Positions 26,843-36,573 are shown, numbered from the stretch's first letter. The stretch is 64,000 nucleotides of DNA from Paenibacillus lentus (GCF_003931855.1 NZ_CP034248.1:1178001-1242000), one strand, 5' to 3'. Program-made: numbers and translations. The notes: generated by a model not told the origin, from the sequence alone.

Positions 26843-27898
26843 GTGGTGGAGCAAAGGCAGGAAATATTTGATGTAACTATAATTGGCGGGGGGCCTGCAG
26901 GGCTTTACTCCGCTTTTTACAGCGGGCTTAGGGAGATGAAAACCAAGCTTATAGAATACCAGCCGCGGTTGGGCGGGAAGATACATGTCTATCCCGAGAA
27001 GATGATCTGGGATGTCGGAGGTCTAACGCCGATTTCGGGCGAGAAGTTAATTGAACAGCTCGTAGAACAGGGGCTAACCTTTGACCCAGAGATCGTGTTA
27101 AATGAAAAGGTCGAGTCGATTTCCCGTGATGAAGCAGGGATTTTCGTATTGCGGGCTGCCACAGGGCAGAAACACTATTCCAAGACAGTAATTGTCGCTG
27201 TAGGCGGCGGTATCTTGAATCCTCAAAAGCTAGAGATTGAAGGTGCAGAACGATTTGAAGTATCCAACCTAAATTATACGGTAAAATCACTCCAGCGCTT
27301 TAAGGGCAAGACCGTGATTATTTCCGGCGGCGGCAACTCCGCAATTGATTGGGCGAATGAATTGGAGCCGATTGCAGAGCAGGTCTACCTGACTTATCGA
27401 AAAGAAGCGTTGTCCGGGCATGAAGCGCAAGCGACCCAGCTTATGAACAGCTCGGCTATTTGCTACTTCAATACGTCGATTACGAAGCTCATTGCTGGAG
27501 AGAACCAAGAAACGATTGATCGTGTTGAACTGACGAATCATGAGACGGGAGAGGTTACTCGCTTGGCTATTGATGAAGTGATTATCAATCACGGCTATGA
27601 ACGCGACACGACCTTGCTTGAGAATAGCGAATTAAAAATTGATATTGCGGATAATTATTATATTGCCGGCAGCGCTGGGAGCGAGTCTTCCATAGAGGGG
27701 CTGTATGCCGCGGGGGACATATTGAAGCATGACGGGAAATTGCATCTTATTGCAGGTGCTTTCCAGGATGCGGCCAATGCGGTAAATCGGGCGAAGCAAT
27801 ATATCCAGCCGGACGCTCATAAGAGCGGGATGGTATCCTCCCATAACGAAGTGTTTAAGGAGCGCAATCGTGAACTGATCAGGCAAATGATTAAGTAG
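26843..27898 (+). CDS. Ferredoxin/flavodoxin-NADP reductase, YcgT/YumC type
   Basis: 351-aa thioredoxin-reductase-like flavoprotein that passes electrons between NADPH and ferredoxin or flavodoxin. FAD motif IIGGGPAGLYSAFYSGL at the N-terminus, NADPH motif VIISGGGNSAIDWANEL at about 155, and the second FAD motif YAAGDI near 290. There is no CxxC redox pair, as expected for this group. GTG at 26843 has GAGGAG 9 bp upstream; a GTG at 26837 is an alternative. The Fur box supports a role in iron limitation, and the B. subtilis homologue ycgT is a known Fur target. Confidence 0.93.
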   Translation: MVEQRQEIFDVTIIGGGPAGLYSAFYSGLREMKTKLIEYQPRLGGKIHVYPEKMIWDVGGLTPISGEKLIEQLVEQGLTFDPEIVLNEKVESISRDEAGIFVLRAATGQKHYSKTVIVAVGGGILNPQKLEIEGAERFEVSNLNYTVKSLQRFKGKTVIISGGGNSAIDWANELEPIAEQVYLTYRKEALSGHEAQATQLMNSSAICYFNTSITKLIAGENQETIDRVELTNHETGEVTRLAIDEVIINHGYERDTTLLENSELKIDIADNYYIAGSAGSESSIEGLYAAGDILKHDGKLHLIAGAFQDAANAVNRAKQYIQPDAHKSGMVSSHNEVFKERNRELIRQMIK

Positions 27899-27967
27899 CA
27901 GGGGCGACCTAAGAATGATAGTAAAGCCAGGTGAACACTTTGATCAAGTCACAGTAATGGCATAGAA

Positions 27968-28049
27968 GTATGCTCCCAAAAATGGGCCATACCCCTAAAT
28001 ATAAAAGGACTACCCGATAGCGGTACAAGCTGCTTTTCAGGTAGTCCTC
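27968..28049. terminator. Convergent terminators between the reductase and deoD genes
   Basis: 27968-27992 has a GTATG...CATAC hairpin with a TCCCA/TGGGC inner stem (plus strand, weaker). AGGACTACC (about 28007) and GGTAGTCCT (to 28049) form a longer hairpin that should terminate the minus-strand deoD transcript. Confidence 0.65.
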
Positions 28050-28097
28050 TTCGTTGTTTGTGATGGGTTTGACTTATTTAAAGGCTCAGGTTTAAGC

Positions 28098-28802
28098 CTA
28101 CTTCGAAACTGTTTCTAGGGCAACTTCGATCATGTCGTTGAACGTCGTTTGTCTTTCTTGAGCGGTTGTTTGCTCTCCAGTCAGGATATGATCGCTTACC
28201 GTGAGAAGACTTAAGCCTTTGACGCCGAACTTGTTGGCTAGGAAGTACAGTGCTGCTGTTTCCATCTCTACGGCCAATACGCCGTGTTTGCCGAGCTTGC
28301 TGAATTCATCACTGCTGTCCGTGTAGAACAGGTCGGAAGAGAGGACGTTACCGACACGCAGATTCAGCCCTTTGCTGACACCGATTTCAAAAGCAGTCTT
28401 AATGGAGTCAAAATTCCCGATTTGCGGGAAGTCGTATCCAGGGAACTGGTTACGAATGATCGCGGAGTTAGTCGCTGCCGCTTGAGCGACAATGACATCA
28501 CGGATTTTGACGTCGTGCTGAATAGCGCCGCATGTTCCGATACGCACGAGATGCTTGGCGCCGTAGTCGTTAATCAATTCATGGATGTAGATGGAGGCGG
28601 AAGGCATTCCCATGCCAGTCCCTTGAATCGATACGCGTTTGCCCTTGTAAGTACCTGTAAAACCAAGCATACCACGCACCTGGTTGTAGCATACGGCATC
28701 CTCTAAGAACGTCTCGGCAATATATTTTGCGCGCAGCGGATCGCCGGGCAGCAAAACGGATTCAGCAACTTCGCCAACTTTAGCTTCAATGTGAAAGCTC
28801 AT
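28098..28802 (-). CDS. deoD: Purine-nucleoside phosphorylase DeoD
   Basis: 234-aa hexameric (E. coli type) purine-nucleoside phosphorylase. It splits (deoxy)inosine, guanosine and adenosine with phosphate, giving base and ribose-1-phosphate. The N-terminus [20 protein letters not shown] is nearly that of B. subtilis DeoD. The phosphate-binding GTCGAI and the active-site ME-Glu stretch [10 protein letters not shown] are present, with Asp in [10 protein letters not shown]. The start at 28802 has GGAGGG 8 bp upstream; an ATG 18 bp earlier is less likely. Its neighbours import nucleosides and purines, so this is a salvage cluster. Confidence 0.96.
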   Translation of the reverse strand: MSFHIEAKVGEVAESVLLPGDPLRAKYIAETFLEDAVCYNQVRGMLGFTGTYKGKRVSIQGTGMGMPSASIYIHELINDYGAKHLVRIGTCGAIQHDVKIRDVIVAQAAATNSAIIRNQFPGYDFPQIGNFDSIKTAFEIGVSKGLNLRVGNVLSSDLFYTDSSDEFSKLGKHGVLAVEMETAALYFLANKFGVKGLSLLTVSDHILTGEQTTAQERQTTFNDMIEVALETVSK

Positions 28803-28883
28803 GTAAAATCCCTCCAGCATAGTTATATTGTGCCTTTTGAAACATTACACGAAAAGCATAGCACAATGCAAGCTGTATGGACT

Positions 28884-28960
28884 GTTAAGGGGTTAACCCC
28901 ATTTTTGTGAATTGGTTAACAAAATAATCGTTACGCCGTTAACGGAATTAAAACGCTATC
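28884..28960 (-). promoter_or_regulatory. Upstream region of deoD with GTTAA cluster and cre-like site
   Basis: GTTAA-containing words occur at 28884, 28892 (within the palindrome GGGGTTAACCCC), 28915 and 28938. AAACGCTATCA near 28950 is cre-like with one mismatch. A promoter TTGCAT, 16 bp, TGTAAT can be read on the minus strand at about 28873-28846. Confidence 0.4.
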
Positions 28961-28989
28961 ATTTGATATATTGAAGGCATCAGGCACGC

Positions 28990-29706
28990 TTAATTGTTAT
29001 ACCACTTGCGAAGCGTAGGGAACTCTTCCGTCTCATGACAAATAGATTCTAACAGTTTCATATCAAGGAGGTATAGGTACTTGCCGCGAATATCGATGAG
29101 TCCTTCGGCTTGAAAGTCGCCTAGCGTCTTGGAAATGGACTCTCTGGTAATTCCGATCATATTGGCCAGCAAGGATTGGTTAATTCTCAGATCAATTTTG
29201 TAAACGCTATCACGACTCGTGCCAAAGTTATAATAAAGATCCATGATTAGGTTAGCGACTTTACCGCGAACGTCATAGAAGGTTAGATATCGAATCATGC
29301 GATTGAGCATCCGGGTGCGTTCGACGAGAATTTTGTAGGCGTTTTTAAGGACAATGGGATATTTATCGACGATATGCAGAAAGTCTTGGCTGGAAATTTG
29401 CCAGACAGAGACATTTTCGAGCGCCTCGATCGATGAAATTCGATGGTAGCTGTTCGATAGTGATTCGAGCTCGCCGATGATGTCACCGGGCATAGTAATG
29501 CTTAGAACCACTTCTTTGCCTTCATACATGCGATAAATTTTAACCATGCCTGAGCGAAGCAGGTAAATCTCATCACTCTCGTCATTCTCAAACATAAGAA
29601 TATGGTTCTTCTTGAATTGCCGTTCCTTGAGAAATGGGACAATATATTGTAAATCCTCTTCAGGAAGCCCCGAGAAAATGTGAATGTCTGAGAGGTTATC
29701 GATCAT
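28990..29706 (-). CDS. Crp/Fnr-family transcriptional regulator
   Basis: 238-aa regulator with an N-terminal cyclic-nucleotide-binding-like beta-barrel (about 10-120, with PGDIIGELE in the phosphate-cassette position) and a C-terminal Crp-type winged helix (SLLANMIGITRESISKTLGD at about 180). There is no N-terminal Cys cluster, so it is not an oxygen-sensing Fnr. Arg and Ser of a true cAMP pocket are not evident, so the ligand is unknown. The recognition helix ITRESISKTLG is typical of this branch. It is divergent from the nucleoside transporter operon. Confidence 0.92.
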   Translation of the reverse strand: MIDNLSDIHIFSGLPEEDLQYIVPFLKERQFKKNHILMFENDESDEIYLLRSGMVKIYRMYEGKEVVLSITMPGDIIGELESLSNSYHRISSIEALENVSVWQISSQDFLHIVDKYPIVLKNAYKILVERTRMLNRMIRYLTFYDVRGKVANLIMDLYYNFGTSRDSVYKIDLRINQSLLANMIGITRESISKTLGDFQAEGLIDIRGKYLYLLDMKLLESICHETEEFPTLRKWYNN

Positions 29707-30210
29707 GAATTCTACGTCCTTTCAGTTACGTGATGTGAACAACTGTTGGTCATGAGATTGTAAGTCAGCCCTACCGTTTATTGTAACATGATTTAAGCAA
29801 AACATAGCATGGTAGCTTTTTGTTATGCAGAAGCGAGGTTATGGGACGAAATACGAACGGGTATACTTCATTTTCTTGGACGGTGTAGGGGGTGGAACTT
29901 GCTGACAATAATAGATTTTATCTCTGTTGGTAAAAATTATGATATATTTACAGGACAAGGAATAAAGGGCTCCATCCCAACAAAGAATAATTTAGATGGT
30001 ATTGAAATAGCGACCCGGCTGTTGCGGCGTCCGGCGATTACGTTAGCCGGTTACTTCGCGGTAAATAAGTTGGTGTTGGGGGATAGTTTCTTGGGTAGTT
30101 AGGCAGTCATGCAACAGTAGCCAAGCAGCTTCTAGCGAGCTTCTTACCGGCTGCGGAGCAATTATCAAAGTAAAATCCAAAGACAAATGAACATTAGGGA
30201 GGAACATCAA
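29707..30210. other. 500-bp intergenic region between regulator and transporter operon
   Basis: An open frame at 29809-30102 lacks a ribosome site and family resemblance and is not called. No purine-riboswitch core was found by eye. The promoter of the binding-protein operon must lie in the right half. Confidence 0.5.
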
Positions 30211-31260
30211 ATGAAAAAGACAATGAAAACTGTATTACCTCTTCTGCTGGTATTTATGCTGGTTCTCACGGCATGTGGACAGAAGGGGACGAATCAGAAT
30301 GCCGGGAATGCGAATACGCCTGCTGGCGACGGTAATCAGCAAGAGATCAAGAAGCTTAAAGTAGGTATGGTGACTGACCTTGGAAGTGTCAATGATAAAT
30401 CTTTCAACCAAAGTGCATGGGAAGCACTTCAACAATTGAAGAAGGACTATGGTTTTGAAGTAAAATACCTGGAGCCGAAAACCGACGCTGATGTTGTGCC
30501 GAACCTGAATCAATTCGTCAAAGCGAATTACGACCTGACATGGGCCACCGCATATACATTGGCGGATGCCGTAACTCAGCTGGCTAATGAGAATCCGGAT
30601 TCGATGTTTGGGATTGTGGATTCCGACCTGACTTTGCCTAACGTGGCGTCGGTATCCTTCAAAGAGCAGGAAGGTTCATTCCTGGTAGGGGTTATCGCCG
30701 GTCTTACTACCAAGACGAACAAAATCGGATTTGTTGGCGGCATGGAAATTCCGGTTATTAAGCGCTTCGAAGTCGGTTTCCGCGAGGGGATTAAAGCGGT
30801 TAATCCAGATGCCAAGTTGACCGTTAACTATACAGGCTTATTCAACCGGGTGGATATGGGGAAATCAGCAGCTTCCACAATCTATAACGATGGTGCGGAT
30901 ATTATTTTCCACGCAGCGGGTTTGACGGGTAATGGTGTATTTAATGAAGCGAAGGAGCGTAACAGTAAGGGTGGAAAAGTGTGGGTGATCGGGGTCGATA
31001 AAGACCAATCCTTGATCTTCGGCGATGATGTAACATTGACTTCTATGGTGAAAAAAGTAGACGAAGCCGTTTATCAAATTTCCAAGAGCTTAGCGGAAGG
31101 TAACTTCCCGGCAGGTCAAGTGACGCTGATGGGTCTGAAGGAGAATGGCGTCGATATTGCTCCAACCTCCGATAAGAATGTAGATCCTGAAGTGCTGGCT
31201 AAAGTCGAAGAGTATCGTCAAAAGATTATTAACGGTGAAATTGTTGTACCTGTAGAATAA
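30211..31260 (+). CDS. BMP-family nucleoside-binding lipoprotein
   Basis: 349-aa lipoprotein that binds purine nucleosides for an ABC importer (BmpA/NupN family). The signal peptide ends in lipobox LTAC; the mature part starts LKVGMVTDLGSVNDKSFNQS, the family signature, and continues with GFVGGMEIPVIKRFEVGF. GGGAGGA is the ribosome site for the ATG at 30211; an upstream ATG at 30187 has none. It leads the operon and is followed by an 11-bp stem-loop before the ATPase gene. Confidence 0.95.
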   Translation: MKKTMKTVLPLLLVFMLVLTACGQKGTNQNAGNANTPAGDGNQQEIKKLKVGMVTDLGSVNDKSFNQSAWEALQQLKKDYGFEVKYLEPKTDADVVPNLNQFVKANYDLTWATAYTLADAVTQLANENPDSMFGIVDSDLTLPNVASVSFKEQEGSFLVGVIAGLTTKTNKIGFVGGMEIPVIKRFEVGFREGIKAVNPDAKLTVNYTGLFNRVDMGKSAASTIYNDGADIIFHAAGLTGNGVFNEAKERNSKGGKVWVIGVDKDQSLIFGDDVTLTSMVKKVDEAVYQISKSLAEGNFPAGQVTLMGLKENGVDIAPTSDKNVDPEVLAKVEEYRQKIINGEIVVPVE

Positions 31261-31267
31261 TAAAATT

Positions 31268-31299
31268 CGTCCCCTGTCGCCTTGGTGTGACAGGGGACG
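31268..31299 (+). other. Intercistronic stem-loop after the nucleoside-binding gene
   Basis: CGTCCCCTGTC and GACAGGGGACG form a perfect 11-bp stem with a 10-nt loop and no U-run. A probable mRNA stabiliser or partial terminator that lifts binding-protein expression above that of the membrane parts. Confidence 0.75.
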
Positions 31300-31323
31300 G
31301 AAACTTTGATGGAGGGGTCTACT

Positions 31324-32859
31324 TTGACTAAGGCGGATATTGCATTAGAGCTGAAAGGAATCACGAAGAGATTCCCCGGAGTAGTGGCCAACGATTCGAT
31401 TAGCTTTCAATTGAAACGCGGAGAAATCCATGCTTTGCTTGGGGAGAATGGTGCCGGTAAATCGACCTTGATGAGCATTGTATTTGGGCTATATCAGCCC
31501 GATGAAGGCGAAATTTACGTCAATGGGCAAAAGGAAGTGATCGACAGCCCGAATAAAGCGATTGATCTCGGCATTGGGATGGTGCACCAGCATTTTAAGT
31601 TGGTCGAGCCCTTTACGGTAACGGAGAATATCATTCTTGGCATGGAGCCGAAGAAGGGGATGAAGATCGATATCAAGGGGGCCAGCGCGCAGGTCAAAAA
31701 GCTGTCCGAGCAATATAAGCTGGATGTTGATCCGATGGCTACGATCGAATCGATCAGCGTTGGCATGCAGCAGCGGGTAGAAATTATCAAGACGCTCTAT
31801 CGGGGCGCGGACATCCTAATTTTTGACGAGCCAACGGCCGTGCTAACGCCTCAAGAGATAAGAGAGCTGCTTGAAATCATGCGGCGTCTAGTTGCCGAGG
31901 GCAAATCAATCGTTTTGATTACGCACAAGCTGAAAGAAATTATGGAAATTGCGGATACTTGTACGATTATTCGTCGGGGCAAGGTTATTGAGAGCGTGGA
32001 AGTCGCTAAGACGAACCCGCAGGAACTGGCGGAGAAGATGGTGGGCAAGGCAGTTAATTTTAAGACAGAGAAGAAGTCGGCCAAGCCTGGAGACACATTG
32101 CTCGAAGTAAAGGATCTCATCGTTGAAGGCGGAAAAGGAAAAAATGCGGTAGATGGACTGTCCTTTTCTGTTCGCGGAGGCGAAATCGTTGGCATTGCCG
32201 GGGTGGATGGCAACGGTCAGACGGAATTGATCGAAGCCATTACAGGAATGCGCAGTATTAAATCAGGGGATGTTCTGCTGCAGGGGAAGAGCGTCACCAA
32301 TCAATCCCCGCGTGTCATCTCAGAAAGCGGGCTATCACATATTCCGCAGGATCGGCATAAACATGGACTCGTTCTGGACTTTACAGTCAGTGAAAATATC
32401 ATTTTGCAAACCTATGATCAGCCGGAGCTTAACCAACGCGGCTTCATTAATGAGAAATCGAGGGATACGGTGGCCGAGCGCCTCGTCAAGGAGTTTGACG
32501 TGCGCACGCCAGGCATCGATACGAAGGTTCGTTCTATGTCTGGAGGAAACCAGCAGAAAATTATTATCGCCCGCGAAATTGACAAGAAGCCTCAGGTTCT
32601 TATCGCGGCTCAGCCAACACGGGGACTTGACGTAGGTGCAATCGAGTTTGTGCATCAGCAGCTCATTGCCCAGCGGGATCAAGGAAAGGCCGTCCTTCTC
32701 ATCTCCTTTGAGCTGGAGGAAATATTGAACGTGGCTGATCGTATTCTCGTCCTGTTCGGGGGACAGATTGTCGGTGAGACGACGCCGGAATCGACGAATG
32801 ATCAGCAGCTTGGGTTGATGATGGCAGGTAAGCATGAAGGAGATGGCACACATGAATAA
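31324..32859 (+). CDS. nupO: Nucleoside ABC transporter ATPase (two ATPase domains), NupO type
   Basis: 511-aa double ATPase. Domain 1: Walker A GENGAGKS, signature VGMQQRVEI and Walker B ILIFDEPTAVL. Domain 2: modified Walker A GVDGNGQTEL and signature MSGGNQQK, with a degenerate Walker B (LIAAQPTRGLD), as usual for the BmpA/NupABC and RbsA groups. TTG at 31324 has GGAGGGG 8 bp upstream; the ATG at 31309 overlaps that site. B. subtilis NupO has nearly the same length. It overlaps the next gene by 8 bp. Confidence 0.94.
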   Translation: MTKADIALELKGITKRFPGVVANDSISFQLKRGEIHALLGENGAGKSTLMSIVFGLYQPDEGEIYVNGQKEVIDSPNKAIDLGIGMVHQHFKLVEPFTVTENIILGMEPKKGMKIDIKGASAQVKKLSEQYKLDVDPMATIESISVGMQQRVEIIKTLYRGADILIFDEPTAVLTPQEIRELLEIMRRLVAEGKSIVLITHKLKEIMEIADTCTIIRRGKVIESVEVAKTNPQELAEKMVGKAVNFKTEKKSAKPGDTLLEVKDLIVEGGKGKNAVDGLSFSVRGGEIVGIAGVDGNGQTELIEAITGMRSIKSGDVLLQGKSVTNQSPRVISESGLSHIPQDRHKHGLVLDFTVSENIILQTYDQPELNQRGFINEKSRDTVAERLVKEFDVRTPGIDTKVRSMSGGNQQKIIIAREIDKKPQVLIAAQPTRGLDVGAIEFVHQQLIAQRDQGKAVLLISFELEEILNVADRILVLFGGQIVGETTPESTNDQQLGLMMAGKHEGDGTHE

Positions 32860-33922
32860 ATTTATGAGTATTTTCAGACGTGAATCTGCTGTTATTCCTG
32901 TTGTCTCTATTATCATTGGTTTGTTACTGGGTGCGCTAATTATGTTGATCGGCGGGTATGATCCGCTGCTCGCTTATGAATCTCTTGTGATAAAAATTTT
33001 CGGTAGCAGTTATGACTTCGGTGAAGCGCTCCGTTCGATTGTTCCTCTGGTCATGTGCGGTCTGGCGGTAGGCATTGCTTTCCGCGCGGGACTGTTCAAC
33101 ATCGGGGTCGATGGGCAGATTATAATGGGCTCACTTGGTGCGCTTATTGTCGGGACTAAGCTAAGCCTGCCTCCACTGCTGCATGCGATCGTCGCTGTCA
33201 TATTCGGTGCAATCCTCGGGGGATTGTGGGGTGCGCTTGTGGGGTATATTAAGGCTAAACGAGGCATCAATGAAGTTATTACCAGTATTATGTTTAACTT
33301 TATTGCACTGTATTTTAGCCATTACATGATTCGTACATTCATGCCGCAAGCAGGTACACAGCGGTCTGCGATGATCGAAGAATCGGCTAGCATTCAGATT
33401 GGCTGGCTCACACAGTTGATGGGTGGTGCGCGTATTCACTGGGGATTCCTGCTTACTATCCTTGCCGTGATTTTCTATCACATTTATTTGAACAGAACCA
33501 AATGGGGCTATGAGCTGCGCGCTGTCGGTCTAAATCCGGATGCAGCCGAGTATGCAGGGATGAAGGTATCAAACGTTATGGTACGTACGATGTTTATTTC
33601 CGGCGTGTTTGGCGGCTTGGTCGGTACATTTGAGGTGCTTGGCGTATTCAAATATATCGCTATTAACTCGGTGACCTCCGGCCTTGGCTTTGATGGAATC
33701 GCGGTAGCGCTGCTTGGCGGAAATACAGCCCTTGGCGTGCTTCTTTCCGGGATGCTGATCGGCGCGCTAACTTACGGCTCGCAAGGGATGAGCTTTGGTG
33801 CGGAAGTGCCGGGCGAGATCATTCGGATGGTTATTGGCTTCATTATCTTTTTCGTTGCCGCACCGGGTATTGTGAAGCTCTTCTTCCGTCCGCTTACTAA
33901 TAAAATGAAGAAGAAGGTGTAA
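32852..33922 (+). CDS. nupP: Nucleoside ABC transporter permease, NupP type
   Basis: 356-aa permease of the BPD_transp_2 family, with about nine membrane segments, starting VIPVVSIIIGLLLGALIMLI. Conserved stretches include GLFNIGVDGQI and YAGMKVSNVMVRTMFISG. The ATG at 32852 has AAGGAG upstream and overlaps the ATPase stop by 8 bp. It pairs with the next permease to form the channel. Confidence 0.93.
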   Translation: MNKFMSIFRRESAVIPVVSIIIGLLLGALIMLIGGYDPLLAYESLVIKIFGSSYDFGEALRSIVPLVMCGLAVGIAFRAGLFNIGVDGQIIMGSLGALIVGTKLSLPPLLHAIVAVIFGAILGGLWGALVGYIKAKRGINEVITSIMFNFIALYFSHYMIRTFMPQAGTQRSAMIEESASIQIGWLTQLMGGARIHWGFLLTILAVIFYHIYLNRTKWGYELRAVGLNPDAAEYAGMKVSNVMVRTMFISGVFGGLVGTFEVLGVFKYIAINSVTSGLGFDGIAVALLGGNTALGVLLSGMLIGALTYGSQGMSFGAEVPGEIIRMVIGFIIFFVAAPGIVKLFFRPLTNKMKKKV

Positions 33923-33925
33923 GTG

Positions 33926-34879
33926 ATGGACATTATCAGCAATCTCATTAATGGGACGCTCGTATTCTCCACGGCCTTTATCTTTGCGGCTCTCGGTGGT
34001 CTTATATCCGAACGTTCGGGCGTTATTAATATTGGGCTGGAAGGCTTTATGGTGTCTGGTGCTTTCTTCTCCGCGATCATTGCTTACTATGCTGAGACGG
34101 CAGGGTTAGGAGGGTTGTCACCATGGCTCGGGGTGATTGGAGCCTTCGTGTTCACGGCGATATTTTCCAGTATTCATGCCGTAGCTACGATCAGGTTCAA
34201 GGCCAACCAGGTGGTTAGCGGGGTTGTTATCAATATTCTCGCGGCGAGCTCGACGTTTTTTCTGGTGAAATTGATCTTTGAAGGGTCCGCGGAAAGCCCG
34301 TTGTTGACGACGGTATTCCATAAATTCAGAATTCCGTTTCTAAGCGATATTCCGTTCATTGGGAATGCGTTCTTCAACAACTATCCGACGACATATATCG
34401 CTATCGCCTTTGTGATTGTAATTTACTTCATTATTTATAGAACCGCTGTTGGGCTCAGGCTGCGTGCAGTCGGCGAGCATCCGGGCGCCGCAGATACCGT
34501 AGGGGTTAAGGTCAACCGGATGCGTTACATGGCCGTTATTCTCAGCGGCTCGATTGCCGCTCTGGGTGGAGCGACGATTGTACTGACTTCGAATGGCAAT
34601 TTCGCGTTCAACACGATCTCCGGACAAGGTTATATTGCGTTGGCGGCGGTCATTTTCGGCAAATGGAATCCGATTGGCGCCATGTTAGCCTCCTTATTCT
34701 TCGGCTTGGCACAAGCGGTCAAAGATCAGCTGCAGATCTTCGAATTTGCCGCCCGTATTCCAAATGAATTTTTCTACATGCTGCCGTATGTCCTGACCAT
34801 GCTCGTCTTGATTGGCGCAGTAGGTAAAGCCCGCGCGCCGAAGGCGTTAGGGGAACCATATGAGGTGGGCAAGCGTTAG
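33926..34879 (+). CDS. nupQ: Nucleoside ABC transporter permease, NupQ type
   Basis: 317-aa second permease of the BPD_transp_2 family. Signature SERSGVINIGLEGFMVSGAF near the N-terminus and GVKVNRMRYMAVILSGSIA after the middle. It starts 3 bp after the previous stop; the ATG at 33926 follows a GTG that could also start it. It is the last gene of the operon, and a terminator stands 130 bp downstream. Confidence 0.93.
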   Translation: MDIISNLINGTLVFSTAFIFAALGGLISERSGVINIGLEGFMVSGAFFSAIIAYYAETAGLGGLSPWLGVIGAFVFTAIFSSIHAVATIRFKANQVVSGVVINILAASSTFFLVKLIFEGSAESPLLTTVFHKFRIPFLSDIPFIGNAFFNNYPTTYIAIAFVIVIYFIIYRTAVGLRLRAVGEHPGAADTVGVKVNRMRYMAVILSGSIAALGGATIVLTSNGNFAFNTISGQGYIALAAVIFGKWNPIGAMLASLFFGLAQAVKDQLQIFEFAARIPNEFFYMLPYVLTMLVLIGAVGKARAPKALGEPYEVGKR

Positions 34880-35212
34880 GGCAGCTTGTGCGGGTGCTTA
34901 ATCCAGCTCTAGGCAAGTGCTAGGGATAAGTAAATTGCATATTGCAAAGTAACAAGATCTTGTAAAGTCGCAGTTAATCCGTGTAGTGTAGGGTATCATA
35001 GTAAGGACGAGGGGCTGGAGTCGTTATAGACCTTCAGCTCCTTTTTTTAAATCATTATGATGAATATGGCACGTAGAGGGTAGAGGGCCTTGCAACTTGT
35101 AAGCTGGCTGAAATCCGCGGCTAGGGCGGGCAGGTAGGCACAATCCACTCGACAGGTTCATGCCGGAGGACTAAAGTAGAAGGTTGTAGTGTTAATAAAG
35201 AGGTGTTCTGAC
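34880..35212. other. Intergenic region with terminator, upstream of the purine permease gene
   Basis: A terminator is at 35010-35047. No purine- or tetrahydrofolate-riboswitch core was found by eye in 35048-35212. The leader is G-rich. Confidence 0.55.
35010..35047 (+). terminator. Terminator of the nucleoside transporter operon
   Basis: GGGGCTG...CAGCTCC forms the stem, with further pairing inside, followed by TTTTTTT. Confidence 0.8.
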
Positions 35213-36499
35213 TTGGATAGCAGATTGGAAAGATGGTTTCATCTTCAAGAGGAAAAAACAACGATACGCACAGAAATCGTCGCGGGATTAACTACGTTTA
35301 TGACGGTGGCCTATATTATTGCCGTGAATGGCACTATTCTGAGCATGGTTGGGATGCCGTATGAAGCGGCTACGATTGTGACGGTCATATGCTCCTTCAT
35401 CGGCTGTATGCTGATGGCGCTGTGGGCAAACTCGCCCCTGATTCTTGTTCCGGGGATGGGGGATAATGCTTTTTTTGTATTCACGCTCGTATTTTCATTA
35501 GGATTAACTTGGCAGCAAGCATTAGCTGCGGTCTTTGTCGCGGGTCTTGTGTTTATGGTCACCTCGGTGACGAAGTGGGCCGATTATTTATCCCGTTCGA
35601 TTCCGAAGTCGATGATTCATGCGATGACGGCAGGAATCGGTTTTTTTATTGCCTTTTTAGGCTTGAAAAACGGTGGACTGATCGTGGCGAACGAAAGTAC
35701 CTTTGTGAGCTTGGCTAATCTTAGTGAGCCTCATGCGTTGACGACAATTTTAACCTTGGTCATCGCGCTGCCATTATTTTTGCGAAATGTAAAGGGGAAT
35801 TTCCTGATTGCGATCATCGCTGGAACGGGGATTGGTGCGGCGTTAGGCATTGTTGACTTTTCAGTGCTTCGGGACTTTAGTATTTCTTTTAGCGGGTACG
35901 GTGAGCTTTTTCTGGCTTTGGATTTCAGCGCAATTGGCACGTTCCAATTTTGGACGGCGGTGTTCTCGTTATCAATGGTCATTATATTTCAAAATATGGG
36001 GACCCAGTTGGGCATGCTCCCGAATAAGTCGAAGTTCCGACGATCATTTCAGGCGAACTCTCTGTCGGTGATCAGCGCTGGGCTGCTCGGTTGCAGTCCG
36101 ATGACGACGGCCGCGGAAGGAGCGACTGGGATTGCATCCGGTGGAAGAACCGGGCTTACCTCGCTCACCGCAGGACTGCTATTCATTCCGGCTTTGTTTC
36201 TCGTACCCTTGTTCAAAGTCATCCCGACCAGCGCCATTGCGCCGGTGTTAATCATCGTGGGATGCCTAATGATCATGTCGATTAAGGAAGTGCCTTTTGA
36301 CGACTTCACTGAGGCGTTTCCGGCTTATATGATGCTGGCGATCATGCCTTTATCCTTCAGTATCGCTAACGGTATTGCGTTTGGGTTCATTGCCTACCCG
36401 ATCGTGAAGTGGGTGACGGGACGCCGGGCGGAGGTATCGATGACGATGTATATGATCGCCGTTTTCTTCCTACTCTATTTCATCTTAGGTTCGATTTAG
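35213..36499 (+). CDS. Purine permease, AzgA-like NCS2 family
   Basis: 428-aa proton-coupled importer of hypoxanthine, guanine or adenine, with about 12-13 membrane segments. AzgA-type features are RTEIVAGLTTFMTVAYIIAV at the start, the GMGDNAFFVF motif and the TTAAEGATGIASGGRTGLT stretch. TTG at 35213 has AAGAGGTG about 7 bp upstream and is preferred to a GTG at 35189. The position fits with deoD and the nucleoside importer. Exact base specificity cannot be told. Confidence 0.9.
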   Translation: MDSRLERWFHLQEEKTTIRTEIVAGLTTFMTVAYIIAVNGTILSMVGMPYEAATIVTVICSFIGCMLMALWANSPLILVPGMGDNAFFVFTLVFSLGLTWQQALAAVFVAGLVFMVTSVTKWADYLSRSIPKSMIHAMTAGIGFFIAFLGLKNGGLIVANESTFVSLANLSEPHALTTILTLVIALPLFLRNVKGNFLIAIIAGTGIGAALGIVDFSVLRDFSISFSGYGELFLALDFSAIGTFQFWTAVFSLSMVIIFQNMGTQLGMLPNKSKFRRSFQANSLSVISAGLLGCSPMTTAAEGATGIASGGRTGLTSLTAGLLFIPALFLVPLFKVIPTSAIAPVLIIVGCLMIMSIKEVPFDDFTEAFPAYMMLAIMPLSFSIANGIAFGFIAYPIVKWVTGRRAEVSMTMYMIAVFFLLYFILGSI

Positions 36500-36573
36500 G
36501 TAACAGTGTGGTCGATGAAACGTGGTCGTGTATAGTGTGTTTTTGAGCGACTAGACGGCTTTTTTAATCTTCA

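Noticed and set aside
29809-30102. 97-codon plus-strand frame before the nucleoside-binding gene
   Set aside because: No ribosome site, no promoter close by and no resemblance to a family; probably the operon leader.
32335-32916. 193-codon antisense frame across the ATPase and permease genes
   Set aside because: It crosses two certain genes on the other strand and shows no ribosome site or motif.
34880-35212. Purine riboswitch ahead of the purine permease gene
   Set aside because: Looked for because of the context, but the conserved core and pairing were not found.
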